A stretch of DNA of 64,000 nt from Anastrepha obliqua (Eukaryota; Arthropoda; Insecta; Diptera; Tephritidae), in the NCBI RefSeq assembly GCF_027943255.1, contig NC_072893.1, forward strand, positions 28,046,001 through 28,110,000, read 5' to 3'. A program made the translations under genes and the position numbers. The stretch's first letter is position 1, and the number at the start of each line of letters is the position of its first letter. Positions 1-11,188 of this stretch are shown piece after piece. Below the pieces are notes generated by a model. That model worked only from the letters and a program-made list of their open reading frames with translations. It did no database searches and was not told where the DNA came from.

Positions 1-325
1 GCTTTCTATTATGGCGGGTCACAGTCTTATAGCCCGACATGCTCAGAGGGTATGCGTACAGACACATGACTTCTGCAAAAACTGTATAAAGGAAGAAGAG
101 GTAGAAACGATCTCGCACCTACTATGCCACTGTCCTGCTTTATTCAGACGAATATTCACCACTTTAGCTAGACAATTTTTTAATGAGCCTGAATAACTCA
201 GTACTGTGAAAATCAAAATTTTGAAAAGTTCATATTGGTTTTAGGGACATCAATATAAGTTTCCCACGCGGTATCACGTGACTGAGTATGTCCCTTAGTG
301 GGCAGCCGGTATAACCTAACCTAAA
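1..325 (+). pseudogene. LINE ORF2 C-terminal end with 3' tail
   Basis: The reading frame is open from near the window edge and stops at 194-196. It ends in a Cys-His knuckle (CKNC, then HLLCHCPAL), the usual C-terminus of I/Jockey/R1-type non-LTR retrotransposon ORF2 after the RNase H domain. About 110 bp of untranslated sequence follows and ends in AACCTAACCTAA-type repeats near 313-325. The same kind of tail follows other LINE fragments here (about 23055 and 50025). The ATG at 11 is an internal Met, not a start. The reverse transcriptase part lies outside the window, so completeness cannot be judged. Clade is inferred. Confidence 0.7.
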
Positions 326-559
326 CTAATGTTGTAGGTGTCGTTGTAGAACTCTTGCTATTATAAGACCAATCAACTATTGGAATAATCACAGCACTAA
401 TCACTCGCTACCAACTAACTGAACTGTTCACTTTCGAGCAAACTGCTGGCTTTCAAAACAGATTTTTTGTGTGTACACTCTTCATATGAGCATAAGTGAA
501 GTTTCATTTCAATCTGTCATTCATTCTTTGTTTACAAGCCAATTAGTACTGACGCGTCA
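326..559. other. Unassigned sequence
   Basis: No open frame or recognisable repeat was seen between the LINE tail and the mariner relic. It may hold the 5' end of that mariner, but I could not identify a terminal inverted repeat. Confidence 0.4.
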
Positions 560-1140
560 CAGAATTTTCTACAAAGGAAACAATCAGTGATTGAATTTAT
601 ACTATTGGAAGGTTTAAAAGCAAAGGAAATTTATGAGCGAATATTGAAAGTATCTATATAGGGATATTTCGCCATCAACTGTACAGTAGAAAGATGGGCT
701 GCTGAATTTAAACGTAAGCGTGCAAGCCTTGAAAACGATTCACGGCAAGGACGTCCAAAAACAGCAACAGCACCAGAAATCGTAGAAAAAATACAGGATT
801 TTGTATTGGAAAATCATCAAGTGACTAAAGGAGTTTTAGTTGAAGCCCTAGGAATCTCACTGGGCAGCGTAAACAATATTTTGACTGAAGTTATCGGGTT
901 TCAGATAGCTGTGTGCACAATTGAACAAAAACTCATTCAAATGCGACTTTCTCAGCAACATTTAGAGCGTTTTCAAAAGGCTAAAGTGGATTTTATGCAT
1001 CCATTCATCACTGCGGATGAGACGTGGGTACATCACTATGATCCTAAATCAAAACAAGAAGCTAAGAGTGGTGTAAAAATGGTTTGGAGTACTGAGCGGC
1101 GATTGTTTGAATATAGAAAATCCCTATCTAACATTTTTAT
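560..1140 (+). pseudogene. Mariner transposase relic, N-terminal half
   Basis: Conceptual translation with at least one in-frame stop and small frame changes gives the paired helix-turn-helix region (VERWAAEFKRKR, then GRPKTATAPEIVEKIQDFVL, then EALGISLGSVNNIL). Next come MRLSQQHLERFQKAKVDF and the first catalytic block ITADETWVHHYDP near 1010-1050. This is a DD34D mariner. The second and third catalytic Asp regions are absent: the frame is lost near 1110 and unrelated GA-rich sequence follows. The ATG at 806 is only the first Met after a stop. It is not capable of transposition. It differs from the mariner D, E and M families elsewhere in the window. Confidence 0.8.
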
Positions 1141-1169
1141 TACTTAAAAGGAGATGGAGGAAATAAAAA

Positions 1170-1305
1170 AAAAGTGCGTGTAGCGTAGTACACATAACAG
1201 AAGTGAAACTTTCAAGGCAGACAAAGAAAGAGGGAGAGACCGGAAAGAGAATGAGAGAGAGAGAGAGAGAGAAAGAATATATATCGAAATAAATTCACAA
1301 CATTT
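1170..1305 (+). repeat. Dispersed repeat R1, copy 1 (with GA run)
   Basis: From about AGTACACATAACA, through GTGAAACTTTCAA and a (GA)n run, to AATAAATTCACAAC, this matches the reverse complement of about 37265-37410 in the same order with small differences. The element type is unknown: there is no coding sequence and no clear terminal repeat. Confidence 0.65.
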
Positions 1306-4300
1306 ACAGAGAATACAAATAGACAAAACTGAAAAAAAACGGAGAAGGGTCAACAGGAAAATATGCCGGTAACTGTATATAGACCCGAATAAGAAGAATT
1401 TAGAGCCTTAAAATATATGCCTAAATTCATCGTTAGCATAGTTAGAAATCTTAAGCGTGAAAAATAAGGCCTTGTCTTGCAACGATGTTCTAAGTTATGC
1501 TCCGTGCCCCAATTAATTTAAAGTCTAACGAACAACAACTGGTGGCAATCAGCAGTGACTTAATGGTTGCAAACAAAATTTGCCGCAAATTTACTGTCGT
1601 CCCATCCAGAAGCTATCACACAATGAGCATAGTTAGATTGTGATTTTTCAATTTACGATTCTAAAACAACTGACTTTCATTGTGTGCTCTTGTCCACAGA
1701 ACGGCACTCACTCACACACGCACCAAATCGCAAATTGCAAGTGCATACCGGCCCACAACCAAGTGCAGGACTCAAGTGGCGCTTGAAGGCGGCAGGAAAT
1801 CCAACAGCACTGACAACCTTCGCAGAACAACAATTCTTTAATCGTTCTCTCCGCAAGTGGGCCGCAGAGGCAGACGAAGGCTCGGAGTAGGAGTCGACAG
1901 CAAAGTAGCGTTTGGATAGAAGGCACGCGCGGAAAGAAGGGCCAACGCCAAATGTCGTTGCGTGAATGCAGTTTACGCACAGTCTAAAGTGATTTATCTT
2001 CTGACCAAGTGTGTTCACCGCAGGCATCAGCAAGCGCCCGCACATGCACACGCACACGCAATCATTGGGGATACACAAAGCAGGCCGCCAAGTGATAAGT
2101 ACTAAGTCGTCGTGGGCGACAGTGGCGGTGATGGCGGCGGCCAGACACGCCAGGACTTATTACGCCACTTTAAGCTGTAGCGAAGCTGTTGGGACAAGAA
2201 GCATAGAGAACTAGCATTGCATGTGCGCGAATGTGTTGCAAGGACGATAAGCAGAGGAGGTACGCCAGTATGTGCGAAGTAGTGGAGGTGAGCTACAAAA
2301 ATGCGAATGCAAATCCAAGGCAGTCAGCAATGGACGAACACGTAAATTGCGCTGTGAGAGCTTAAAAGCTACCGCTGGATGGCGCAACGAATTTCCGACT
2401 TCGATGCATTTACACACATAACAACAGCAGCAGCAACATCAACAACAATAACAACAACTCTGTGCACACATTAGGACAACATTTTCTGCGAAAATGCACT
2501 TTTCTCATTTGCTCAGAAGGCGTTGGCGGCGGGGTGGTGTGTGGCAGGGTAGCTGTGGCACGCGGACGTACACCGGAAACTACCAAGGATGCATTGCGGT
2601 GTTGCAACAACACTCAGCTGCCGGCCAGCCGTGCGGCAGTGACCAACAGGAATGTTGGTTATTGCAACTGACACATGGCACCTCAGCTCCCTAAATATGC
2701 GGCGACAGCAATGATGCTGCTGTTGGTGTTGCTGTTGATGCCTAGTAACTGTAGTTGTAGTGATGCTTGTGTGTGGCTAAACGTGATTTCAGCACCGATG
2801 CGGTAGGCGAATAGGGGGGCGAACAGCTCTACGCACGCACGCCTTTTAGTTGTTTGCCACATTTATCAACAAAGCAACAACAGAAATGAAAGCAACGCGT
2901 TGAGGAGGAGGCACCGTTGGCAGGCTCCTAGAGGCTGAACAATTTCGAGGCGTTTGACAGAAGAGGCTCAAGTGACAGGCCGTAACCTCGAAATTGACCA
3001 AAAAGTCCAGTTGCTCTTGGCATCCGGATTGTGGCCTACGCACTGCTCTTCTGCTCCTTCTTCCTCTCGTCCAACAACTGCTGCTGCTGTTGGCTGTGCC
3101 TCTTTACTGTGCCCCACTTGCGTGCCACACTAAATGTGCAAAATGAGTGCATTAAATGCACTCAGCTGCAGACAACCAGACAATGTGCAACATGCAACGT
3201 ACCGACGACGACGACGATAAGGTCATCAACGTTGGTGTTGTCAACATCAGCAGTAGCAGTTTTGTACTTTTAAGGCCGACTTGCTGTTGTTGTAGTGGTG
3301 CTTGTTTTGACCTACGCTGTTGCCACCATCAACGCCATCATTAGCAACGACTGTGGCATTGCTTGTGGCATAGCTACTGACCATAGATAACGCACGTTAA
3401 GAGGTGGTAGCAACAGCAATAACAACGGCAACAACAACAACCGAAAAAATTCGACTACACTTTGCAAGCAAACATATTCCGCAATACGTCGTCAGTGCAA
3501 CATGCAGTGGCACACTCACACATGCACGATGATGAGATGAAAAATTGTTACATGCAACTTACTAAGACAGCCTGACAGAGCTTCTCCGGTGTATGGGCCA
3601 AAATATAGCTGGTAGTGGTTGATAGGAGTGTGGCATGTGGCATGTGGCATGCAGGATATGATGGTGCAAGAAATGCTGTAATTATTGAGCCAAAACTGGG
3701 CTCGGCGAAAGGCAAACACAGCGACTTGTTGTGATGTGCAACTTCATTCAGTTCATGCAACATTGCATATTAGATGCAAATCTGCAAGCTCACGCAGTTG
3801 TTACGCCACTCCTCCGCACGTCGAGGTCGCCTGCTTGTGTGTGTGTGTGTGTGTGCATGGAGAAAGTGTGAAAAGCATGGCAAAGCATGTGCGCATTGTT
3901 GTTGGTTGGCAAAAGAATGCCATGTAGCATGCAACGTTTTTTGGTGCAAGCCAATACATTCTGAGCTGGCGAGTGAGTAAAGAGTCGACCGGTTGAAGGC
4001 TTTCGACCCGATTGCCATGCCAGCAAGCACTTTACTTGCTGCTTTAGTCTGGCCTACAAAAAGAACAAAACAAAAAAGAAATTAAAAACAAAAAAACTAA
4101 CAATCGCTCGCCTCAGCCTTGGCCGGAGTAATTTATCAATTTTTGGTTAATTCAGTGTTGGTCTTACTCTGTAGCTTTTCATTGCCATTGTTGTTGTTGT
4201 TGCATAATAACGGCATGCTTGTTGTTCTTGCTGTTGTTGGCATTAGTATTGGTGTCTGTGGTATTGGTTTTGAGGTCTGATTACTTGCCACTTTGTGCGG

Positions 4301-4684
4301 CTGTGTTGCAAACTTCATTTTCGGTTTTGTTGGCCAACAAAGAGGTCTTGAGGCAATTGCTTTGTTAGTTTTTAAGTGTTCCGTAGGTCTCCACATGCAT
4401 ATATATAACACACACATGAATGTACTAGGTTGTGGCACTATTGGTGCAATATATTGACTACGCACGTTTGCTACTTTTATGCCATAATATTTCAATGTCG
4501 TCAGGGATGTAATTTCCTTAAACTCATAGCAGAGTCCATAGGGAATAGCGGAGCGCTTTTTGGATAGTTTGAATGCATTTGGTTCAAAGCATTTTAGTAG
4601 GGCTTTTGAAGCGCTTAAAGCTGGAGGTTGTGGTCACAAAATTACAGTCTGTGTCAGAAGAAAATAACCGGGCTTCAAGATATA
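1306..4684. other. TE-poor spacer with CAA/CAG/CA runs
   Basis: About 3.4 kb with no convincing gene. Short ORFs on both strands overlap each other and have no family signature. Interrupted CAA/CAG/TTG runs occur (for example around 2420-2460, 3070-3090, 3410-3450 and 4190-4240), together with a pure (TG)n tract at 3836-3855. This texture is typical of dipteran intronic or intergenic DNA. The ORF of 119 aa on the minus strand at 4136-4495 is low complexity (poly-Asn from a CAA run) and is not called. Confidence 0.6.
3836..3855. repeat. (TG)n microsatellite
   Basis: An uninterrupted TG dinucleotide tract of about 10 units. Confidence 0.95.
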
Positions 4685-5946
4685 CAGGGTGGCTGATGAA
4701 AGCCGCTACCAAAAAAAAATTGAATAACTTTTTTTCTTTTTAAGTTATCTGTTTTATTTTTGTTTTAATTTGCAGATTGATCTTTAAAATTTATTAAAAT
4801 GGATAACTGGGACACGCAAACAAGAATTTGGATAGTCCGCCGCTATCACGCACTGGAGTCCGTAGTTTTGGTACATAATGAGCCTGGTGAATAATTTTGC
4901 TGAGCAAGGAACAGTCGCAAGAATGCCTTATCATCGAAACCCACCAGTTCGGACGGAGGAAACGATCGCTGCTGTAGCTGCAGCTATACAAAGCAATCCA
5001 AGGGTTTCAACAAGAAGCTTATCTGCTCAACTTGGTGTCAGCCGACAGTCTTTGCAAACAATAATGCACAAAGATTTAGACTTATGTCCCTACAAAATTC
5101 AAATGGTTAACAAACTGAATACAGCAGACTTGCCGATTCGCTTGGAATTTTGCCAGAAGATCCTGCAAATGGTGGAAGAAGACCAAAACATGTTAAACTG
5201 CCTTTTCATGTCTGATGAGGCCCATTTCGATTTAAACGGCAATGTGAACAAACAAAATTGTCGAATAAGGAGTACTTCTAACCCACAGATACTCCACGAG
5301 ACGGAATTGCATCCTCTTCGAGCGACAGTGTGGTGTGCGGTTTCTTCACGCTGTATTGTCGAGCCTTATTTTTTTGAAGAAAATGGTCACACCGTTACGG
5401 TTACTGGAGACCGTTATTTGAAAATGCTGAAAGAATTTATCTATCCAGAACTACGCCGAAAGAGAATTCCTTTCAACTCTGTGTGGTTTCAACAAGATGG
5501 AGCAACGTCTCACATAGCCCAGACTGTTATGACAGAGTTGCGACGAAAATTTCCCAATAAACTGATTTCAAGAAACTCCGAATTTCGTTGGCCCCCCAGG
5601 TCGCCTGACCTTACTGCACCTGACTTTTTCTTGTGGGGTTTATGTAAACAAGAAGTTTATAAAACAAAGCCAACAAATTTGGATGAACTAAAACAATCCA
5701 TTCGGGCAACAATTGCGGCTATTCCTGTCGCAACTCTCAAAGCAGCAATGAACAACTTTTTACTAAGATGCCGCACTTGTGTCAACGAGCATGGGGGGCA
5801 TTTAAATTCAATTATTTTTAAAACTAGTTAAGCTACATTTAATAAAATTTAATGATATTCAACTTGAAAAAAAAATAAATGAATTCCATACACTAAAAAA
5901 AAGTTATTTGAGTTTCTTAATGTAGCAAAATTCATCAGCCACCCTG
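4685..5946 (+). mobile_element. DD41D rosa-like mariner element
   Basis: A 1262-bp element bounded by inverted repeats CAGGGTGGCTGATGAA and its exact complement, flanked on both sides by TA. Similarity between the ends continues patchily inward (a shared GCTAC and an AATAACTTTTTTT block). It contains a transposase gene missing part of its N-terminal coding sequence. The spacing of its last two catalytic Asp residues (41) and the tephritid-like context place it with the basal mariner group known as rosa. That placement rests on the motif, not on a search. Confidence 0.9.
4878..5831 (+). CDS. DD41D transposase, N-terminally truncated
   Basis: An intact 317-codon frame. A helix-turn-helix lies at about residues 25-70 (RTEETIAAVAAAIQ to SLQTIMHKDL). 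The catalytic triad is complete: MSDEAHF (D113), FQQDGATSH (D207) and LTAPDFFLWG (D249), giving DD41D spacing. The C-terminus GGHLNSIIF is typical of the group. An upstream ATG at 4799 opens MDNWDTQTRIWIVRRYHAL, which reads like the true N-terminus. It hits a stop near 4890 in another frame, and the stretch between the two is too short for the missing HTH residues. A deletion plus frameshift near 4870-4880 is the simplest reading. The catalytic core looks sound but DNA binding is probably lost. Confidence 0.85.
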   Translation: MSLVNNFAEQGTVARMPYHRNPPVRTEETIAAVAAAIQSNPRVSTRSLSAQLGVSRQSLQTIMHKDLDLCPYKIQMVNKLNTADLPIRLEFCQKILQMVEEDQNMLNCLFMSDEAHFDLNGNVNKQNCRIRSTSNPQILHETELHPLRATVWCAVSSRCIVEPYFFEENGHTVTVTGDRYLKMLKEFIYPELRRKRIPFNSVWFQQDGATSHIAQTVMTELRRKFPNKLISRNSEFRWPPRSPDLTAPDFFLWGLCKQEVYKTKPTNLDELKQSIRATIAAIPVATLKAAMNNFLLRCRTCVNEHGGHLNSIIFKTS

Positions 5947-6014
5947 TATTTCGTTCTGCTTTTTGCTGCGTAATAGTCCCATTCAAGGGCCACGAGGCCA
6001 GTGCTAACTCAGGT

Positions 6015-6300
6015 TAGTGTCGTACGAAACTTTCCCATAAACGCAACAAAACAAAAATTAGTGAGAAGTACGCGAAGCGTTTCGAGGCGGTATTTTCATG
6101 CACGCATTCGAAAGGGTCGAAATTATCTTACGCCGCGACTGCAAAAGTGATTAAAAAAATCAAAAAAGTTTGTTCTGATGTGGAATCAGCGGTATAAAGT
6201 GTACAAACATGTTGCTGACTTTTCCGATCGCGGCTTGGAGCGACTGACGACAAAAAAGCATGAGTTATTGCGACTTGTAGTTTTGTACCTACTTTCATTT
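6015..6300 (+). pseudogene. Tc1/mariner-like transposase N-terminal fragment
   Basis: Translation around 6030-6290 with frame slips gives KYAKRFEAVF, then KLSYAATAKVIKKSKKFV and ADFSDRGLERLTTKK. This is the HTH plus GRPR-like linker of a Tc1-type transposase. No catalytic domain follows, and AT-rich sequence takes over after about 6300. It is a decayed end fragment with no visible terminal repeat. Confidence 0.6.
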
Positions 6301-6436
6301 AAAAAAAAGTTTAAATATATATCTTTTATATTTCATAAATAATTGCGGTTCCTTTTTTCTGACACGGACTGTAAGTCATCACATCGTTACAAGATGCGCA
6401 ATATATTTCATGCTATTTTTTCCTTCATTTTTTTTA

Positions 6437-6735
6437 CGGCGAGCGCCGTAGCCGAATGGTTTGGTTCGTGACTACTATTCGGATTTCACAGAGAGAACGT
6501 TGGTTCGAATCTCGGTGAAACACCAGAATTAAGAAAAACATTTTTCTAATAGCGGTCGCCCCTCAGCAGGCAATGGCAAACATTCGAGTGTATTGCCGTT
6601 CGGATTCGGCTTGAAACTGTAGGTCCCTCCCTTTGTGGAACAACATCAAGACGCACACCACAAATAGAAGGAGGAGCTCGACCACACACTCAAAAAAAGG
6701 GCGTACGCACCAATTATTTATATATATGCCGGTAA
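6437..6735 (+). repeat. tRNA-headed SINE (SINE1), long copy
   Basis: The first ~85 bp resemble a tRNA with an internal RNA polymerase III promoter: box A-like TAGCCGAATGG and box B GGTTCGAATCT about 50 bp apart. An unrelated body follows, containing CGGCTTGAAACTGTAGGTCC, and the 3' end is GCACCAATTATTTATATATA. Parts of the same body recur at about 7670-7805 (+), 41279-41365 (+) and 43355-43466 (-). It sits in the 3' end of a decayed element B copy. I recall similar repeats as common in tephritid genomes, but this was not searched. Confidence 0.75.
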
Positions 6736-7090
6736 TAGTGGAAAATAACATCAAGCAAATGACCACCACGACCACGTTTTCCATAACCGAATTGCAAAGT
6801 GGCAGCCCTATGTCCTCGATAGCCTCACGAATACCTTCTTTGAGGTCTTGAATCGATCCTGGGCTGTTGGCGTAGACCTTCTCTTTCACGTGGCCCCAAA
6901 CGAAAGAAGTCACAATGTGTTAAATCACCAGATCCGGTGCTTTCGAATGGTTTCGTTGCTTGTGTTTCACGTAGTGTCGTCTTGTTGAAAATAAAGTTTG
7001 TCCAGATCAATACCATGCAATACCGGCTATAAAAAATCGTTAATCATCACCCCTGTTTAACATCTAACACCTGTTATTCGAAAGCCCTTG
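6736..7090 (-). pseudogene. Element B copy 1, internally deleted transposase
   Basis: The minus strand carries YFQQDDTT (second catalytic block), SNETI, then LTHCDFF and WGHVKEKVYANSPGS in alternating frames. The same C-terminal protein is seen at 53590-53820. The right end (AACACCTGTTATTCGAAAGC) is a mutated version of the element B terminal repeat seen at 13310-13332 and 53905-53929. The N-terminal half is missing between the terminal repeat and the QQD block. The other end is replaced by SINE1. Confidence 0.75.
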
Positions 7091-7254
7091 CCTCCAATTG
7101 TTTATCAGTCTGTATCATACCACTGCCACCATCGATGCCGTCAATTATTCCGTTATCGTTTTCCTCTCCTAACTACCGCAAAATACAATTTTTACACAGT
7201 TTTGAATTTAAAATATGTTTGTGTGGCCGCAAATCTCTCTATTTCTCAACTGGT

Positions 7255-7600
7255 AATCTCATAAGGTATGGCGCAGAAGTTTGGTCGATGACAACATGGG
7301 ATGAGGCGTCCCTTGGAGTGTTTGAGAGAAAGTTTCTGGAACAAAGAGCTGTATGAGCTTTACGACGACATAGACATAGCGAAGCGAATAAAAATCCAGC
7401 GGCTTCGTTGGTTCGGTCATGTCGTCCGAGTGGACACAAACGTTCCGTCTCTGAAACTATTCGATGCGGTACCAGCTGGTAGTAGCAGAGGAACAGGAAT
7501 GTCTCCTTTGTGTTGGAAAGATCAGGTGGAGAGGGACTAGGCTTCACTTGGTGTATCCAACTCGTGCCAATCAAGAGGAAGAAGAAGAATCTCATATTGT
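7255..7600 (+). pseudogene. RTE-like LINE ORF2 C-terminus, copy 1
   Basis: Frames around 7260-7360 read YGAEVWSMTTWDEASLGVFERK. A shifted frame at 7340-7540 reads ELYELYDDIDIAKRIKIQRL, then RWFGHVVRVDTN and KDQVERD. This is the region after the reverse transcriptase in the 'endonuclease-reverse transcriptase' LINEs related to RTE. Two further copies occur, at 16600-17450 (+) and 35180-35965 (-). A frameshift near 7345 and stops make it nonfunctional. Confidence 0.75.
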
Positions 7601-7810
7601 AATCTGAGGTGAGCCATCGGCTGGCTTCTTTGTGGAAATTACCAAACAAAAAATGCAGAAAAAAATGGTTTCCTCCATCAATCGGCCCTCGTCAGTCAAT
7701 GACAAACCTCCGAGTCTGTTTTTGCTATTACAGCTCTTAAGAACCAACTGGCATTTGGAGGCGGCATTAAACTTTAGGTCACCCAATATGTGGAAGAGCA
7801 GTCTTGATCA
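7601..7810 (+). repeat. Degenerate SINE1 body fragment
   Basis: CGGCCCTCGTCAGTCAATGA and GGCATTAAACTTTAGGTC followed by TATGTGGAA match the SINE1 body at 6550-6640 in order, with substitutions and an insertion. No tRNA-like head is visible. Confidence 0.5.
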
Positions 7811-7879
7811 GAAATTTAAAAATTTTATAAGCAATTAAAAAAAGAAGGAGATCAAATCTTTTGGGTGCGCAGGTAACAT

Positions 7880-8475
7880 TTCTCTAGGTTCCAGGACATG
7901 CGAACATAGAGCGAAATGAGATTGCTGATGAGCTAGCTAGGAAGGGGACTGGATTGGCCTCAGAGCCCTCCTACTCGGTCATCGACATCCCCCTGACCGT
8001 TGTTAAAGTTCAGCACAAATTAATTTTCTCAGGAAAGCGCAAAAAAAGATGGAGTTCCATTTCTTCAGGTGCTAGTTTGAAAACCCTTTGGCTTCAGTAC
8101 AATGGAAGGAGGACTCAGAAAGCTCTTGGGACTCACCGCCATTACGCTCGTAGCTGTGTTTACCTATCACTGGACTATTGACATACACGCGAGAAAGCTA
8201 GATTTACCATTTAATCCCCATTGCAGAGAAGGAGACTGCTGAGCACTTTCTCTGTTTGGCAGCTAGACGACTAAGGTCACTGGGTCCTTCTTTCTTCGAC
8301 AGCCTGGGGCAGTGCGCCAACCTAAAACCAATCAATCTTCTCCATTATATCAACAGCTCGGGCTGGCTGTAGATATCTGCCTGTTGGAGGTTTCATAAAG
8401 ATATCAAAATGGGGTTTCAGTGCTACTTGGTGAGTACCAATGAGGTACTTCAACCATTTCACCGACCTACCTCCT
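7880..8475 (+). pseudogene. LINE RNase H and C-terminal fragment
   Basis: The translation opens with VPGHANIERNEIADELARKG, the RNase H motif of I/Jockey-type ORF2. A frame-broken C-terminal region follows, with a Cys-His-like stretch (ETAEHFLCLAARRLRSLG in a shifted frame near 8228-8280) and an ending like NLLHYINSSGWL. A diverged antisense copy lies at 43470-43965. Multiple stops rule out function. Confidence 0.75.
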
Positions 8476-9737
8476 AAAAAAAATCCAAAAACTTTTCATC
8501 CCAATTCTACAGTTTTTAATTAGAATTTTTAGAAGCATTTTTTGTATGGCGCGTTTTTTATTTATTATATTTTATTAAAACTGAATGTATTGTAAAGCTA
8601 TGTTCCGCCTAGGAGAGATAATATGTGCAGGAAGATTCTTTTTTATAATAGTTCTTTAGTATGTCTTAAAAATGTTGTATAACAGAATAAATTTTTAAAG
8701 AGAAAAAAAGGAACAAACCGTATGGATTTGCTCGAGTTTTGAGTTCGGTCAACTCGTATGTCAGTTTTAAGGGGCTAGGCCTCTTCTATTCGCCACTTCT
8801 TTGCTTGCTATATCTCTGCTCGCCTAATTTGACGAAAAACTATCATGTGAAAGCAACAACAAAGTTATCGAGCGCACTGGCGTAACTCAGTATTTTACAA
8901 ACCCATCTAATTTAGGGCAGCAAAAAGAAGAGGCCACTTATAGTAAAAGAAAATTGAAGCTTCTACCATGGCTCAACTCCATAACATCATTAGATGTGTG
9001 GTCAATACTGCATATGGAAACTTTATCTTCCTCTTCATATTCTCACTAGACCTGACTACTCGTTTGGAGCTATGCAGAAGAGCTTTTATAAAATATATTT
9101 AACTTCACTACGAGAATTGTTGAGCAAATATTGAATAAAATTATATAGATGCCTAATTTTTAATAAAATCTTGTTTTAAAGCTAACTTTTACACACAAAA
9201 ATATAGAACAATATAAAAATTTTATAGTAACTAATAAAAGGAGTCCATACATAAATCCCCTCGGTTTGACTCTCTGAAGTGATTTGCAATATTTAGTTGC
9301 CCACTTTCTATTTCACTAAAATCAGACATTTTTGCTGAAAATTCTTAAGCAATTCTTCAGCCTTTAACGAGCCAATTAATTTCATCGTTAGAGTTCCAAT
9401 TTCGTACCACCAGAGTTTGAGTTGAAAAATTCATTAAATGCGCTAAGCAAACAAAAGAGCCCACCGGGGTTAACTTGAAAATCGCCTGTGCACTTGACAA
9501 ACTTGAGCTGCAAGCGACAGGTGACAATGTGACAACATGTCACCATGCCAAGTGACGCCTCACCCCCCTGCCTCACATGCATTACCAAAGCAATGGCGAT
9601 CATAGTTCAACTGTGCAATGGTGTTATGAAGTGCTGTGACGTGTGCGTGTGGAAGTGCTACCCATACCGGTGACGAATTTTGTTGAGACAAATCGACGGG
9701 CATTACATTCGAAGGCGATACAAATCAGTAGCAATTT

Positions 9738-9803
9738 GCTTCCTTCCGTCCTTATTTCCTTCCTTCACACCTTCCTTCCTTCCTGCCTTCCTGCTCTCCT
9801 TCA
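9738..9803. repeat. Imperfect (CTTCC)n tract
   Basis: Repeated CCTTC/TTCCT units on the plus strand, interrupted several times. Confidence 0.85.
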
Positions 9804-10525
9804 TACCTTCACACCTTATCGTATTGCACCTACGTGGACTTGACTTGAGTTGAGTGGAAGGAAATCCAGTTGGTCGGTCGAATCAATTGAAGTGTCAACA
9901 ATATTTTTGCAATCACACTAACTGCCCGAACCGGATATGGGGAATGCCTGCAGTTTGCCACAAAGTGCCAACACGTTAACACCACCAAGTCTTAACACCC
10001 AGACCCCAACTTACTTTGGTTGCATGGCTGCGGTGTTGCATGCGTAACGAGAATGTCAAAACAATGTTACGCACTGGAAGTCATTTAATTTGTTAAACTT
10101 GGCGACTTAAACGTAGCATCAATTCAACCTCGTGTCGAAGGGACTGTGAGATGGGCGTGGGTAGCAATTCTAATATCGTTGGGGCACTTAAAGCGGAAAG
10201 AGGCCTGTAATATTTAATGCCTAGCATTTCCTTTTGCTTTCATACCGCACGAATCACTTGCAATGCACCCAAACGGCTACGCCTCCATTCTCCCCGCTCC
10301 GCCTTCATGCGAACAAATTGCATGCCTGCTTGTCGGTATGACTGTCTTCAGGTCAATTGACAATATTTTCATAAAGCCATGGAATGCCTCTTCCTCCACT
10401 TCAACTGGCGTATTTCTTGAATTCAACAACCCTTACTCTGCGTTTGGGTGGAGGGAGTAGGTGTTGCTGGGGGCATGCATCGTTGCATATGTCTGCGGTT
10501 TGTGAATTTGTTGCTACGCTATGGG

Positions 10526-10526
<1 letters not shown>

Positions 10527-10557
<31 letters not shown>
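10527..10557. repeat. (CTGTTG)n tract
   Basis: About five CTGTTG hexamers in a row, giving a Leu-Leu or Cys-Cys run in the overlapping short ORFs, which are therefore not called as genes. Confidence 0.9.
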
Positions 10558-11188
10558 ACTCATTGTTATTTGTGTTATTTGTTGCAGCATTTGTTGTTGC
10601 CATTTTCGTTAACTGCAAGAAGTGCACTTGCACTGTTGTTGACATTTGCATTGGCATAACGCAGACATATAACATACAAATACAAACACAAATGTAAATC
10701 CTTCGGCCAGAAATGTCGATGTGGCTTTGAAATTTTGCCATTGCCATCAGCACCATCAGTACGGCAAGAGAAAGAGCAGTGGGAAGGTGTGAAGCTGTTG
10801 TTTGACTGTGTGACACATAGATGTTGTCAAAGCTACGCACATACATACACACGCACTTATATATGGATATACATATATATTATTTGTGTGTGTGCTTAGT
10901 ACCTCCTTCGGATATGTAAATTATGTAATGTGTCAAGTTACCGGAAAATTCATTTTAATTGCCGACGATATGCAATATTCTACTAATTTCTAGCATGGAT
11001 TTCAAATTTACAATGGCAAAAAGCATAACAACAACAAATTACGCACTCACCTGCATTACCTTTCTTTCCGATTGCAGGCGGTTGAGTGGTTGTTAAAATT
11101 CAAGCCAGATTTTCAGGTAACACTGATTTTCAGTGTATGATTGAAGTAGAAAATTGCAAGTCGATGTATTCATCTACATATAGGTATA

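Larger units (their letters stand above)
8476..11188. other. AT-rich and TE-poor spacer
   Basis: The part before about 9390 is AT-rich with no recognisable signal. From about 9390 to 11188 it resembles the spacer at 1.3-4.7 kb, with short overlapping ORFs, a CTTCC-rich tract, a CTGTTG tract and CA-rich patches. No exon could be supported. Confidence 0.5.

Noticed and set aside
6437..6530. A functional tRNA gene
   Set aside because: Box A and box B are present, but the acceptor and anticodon arms do not pair well, and a SINE body follows that is repeated elsewhere.
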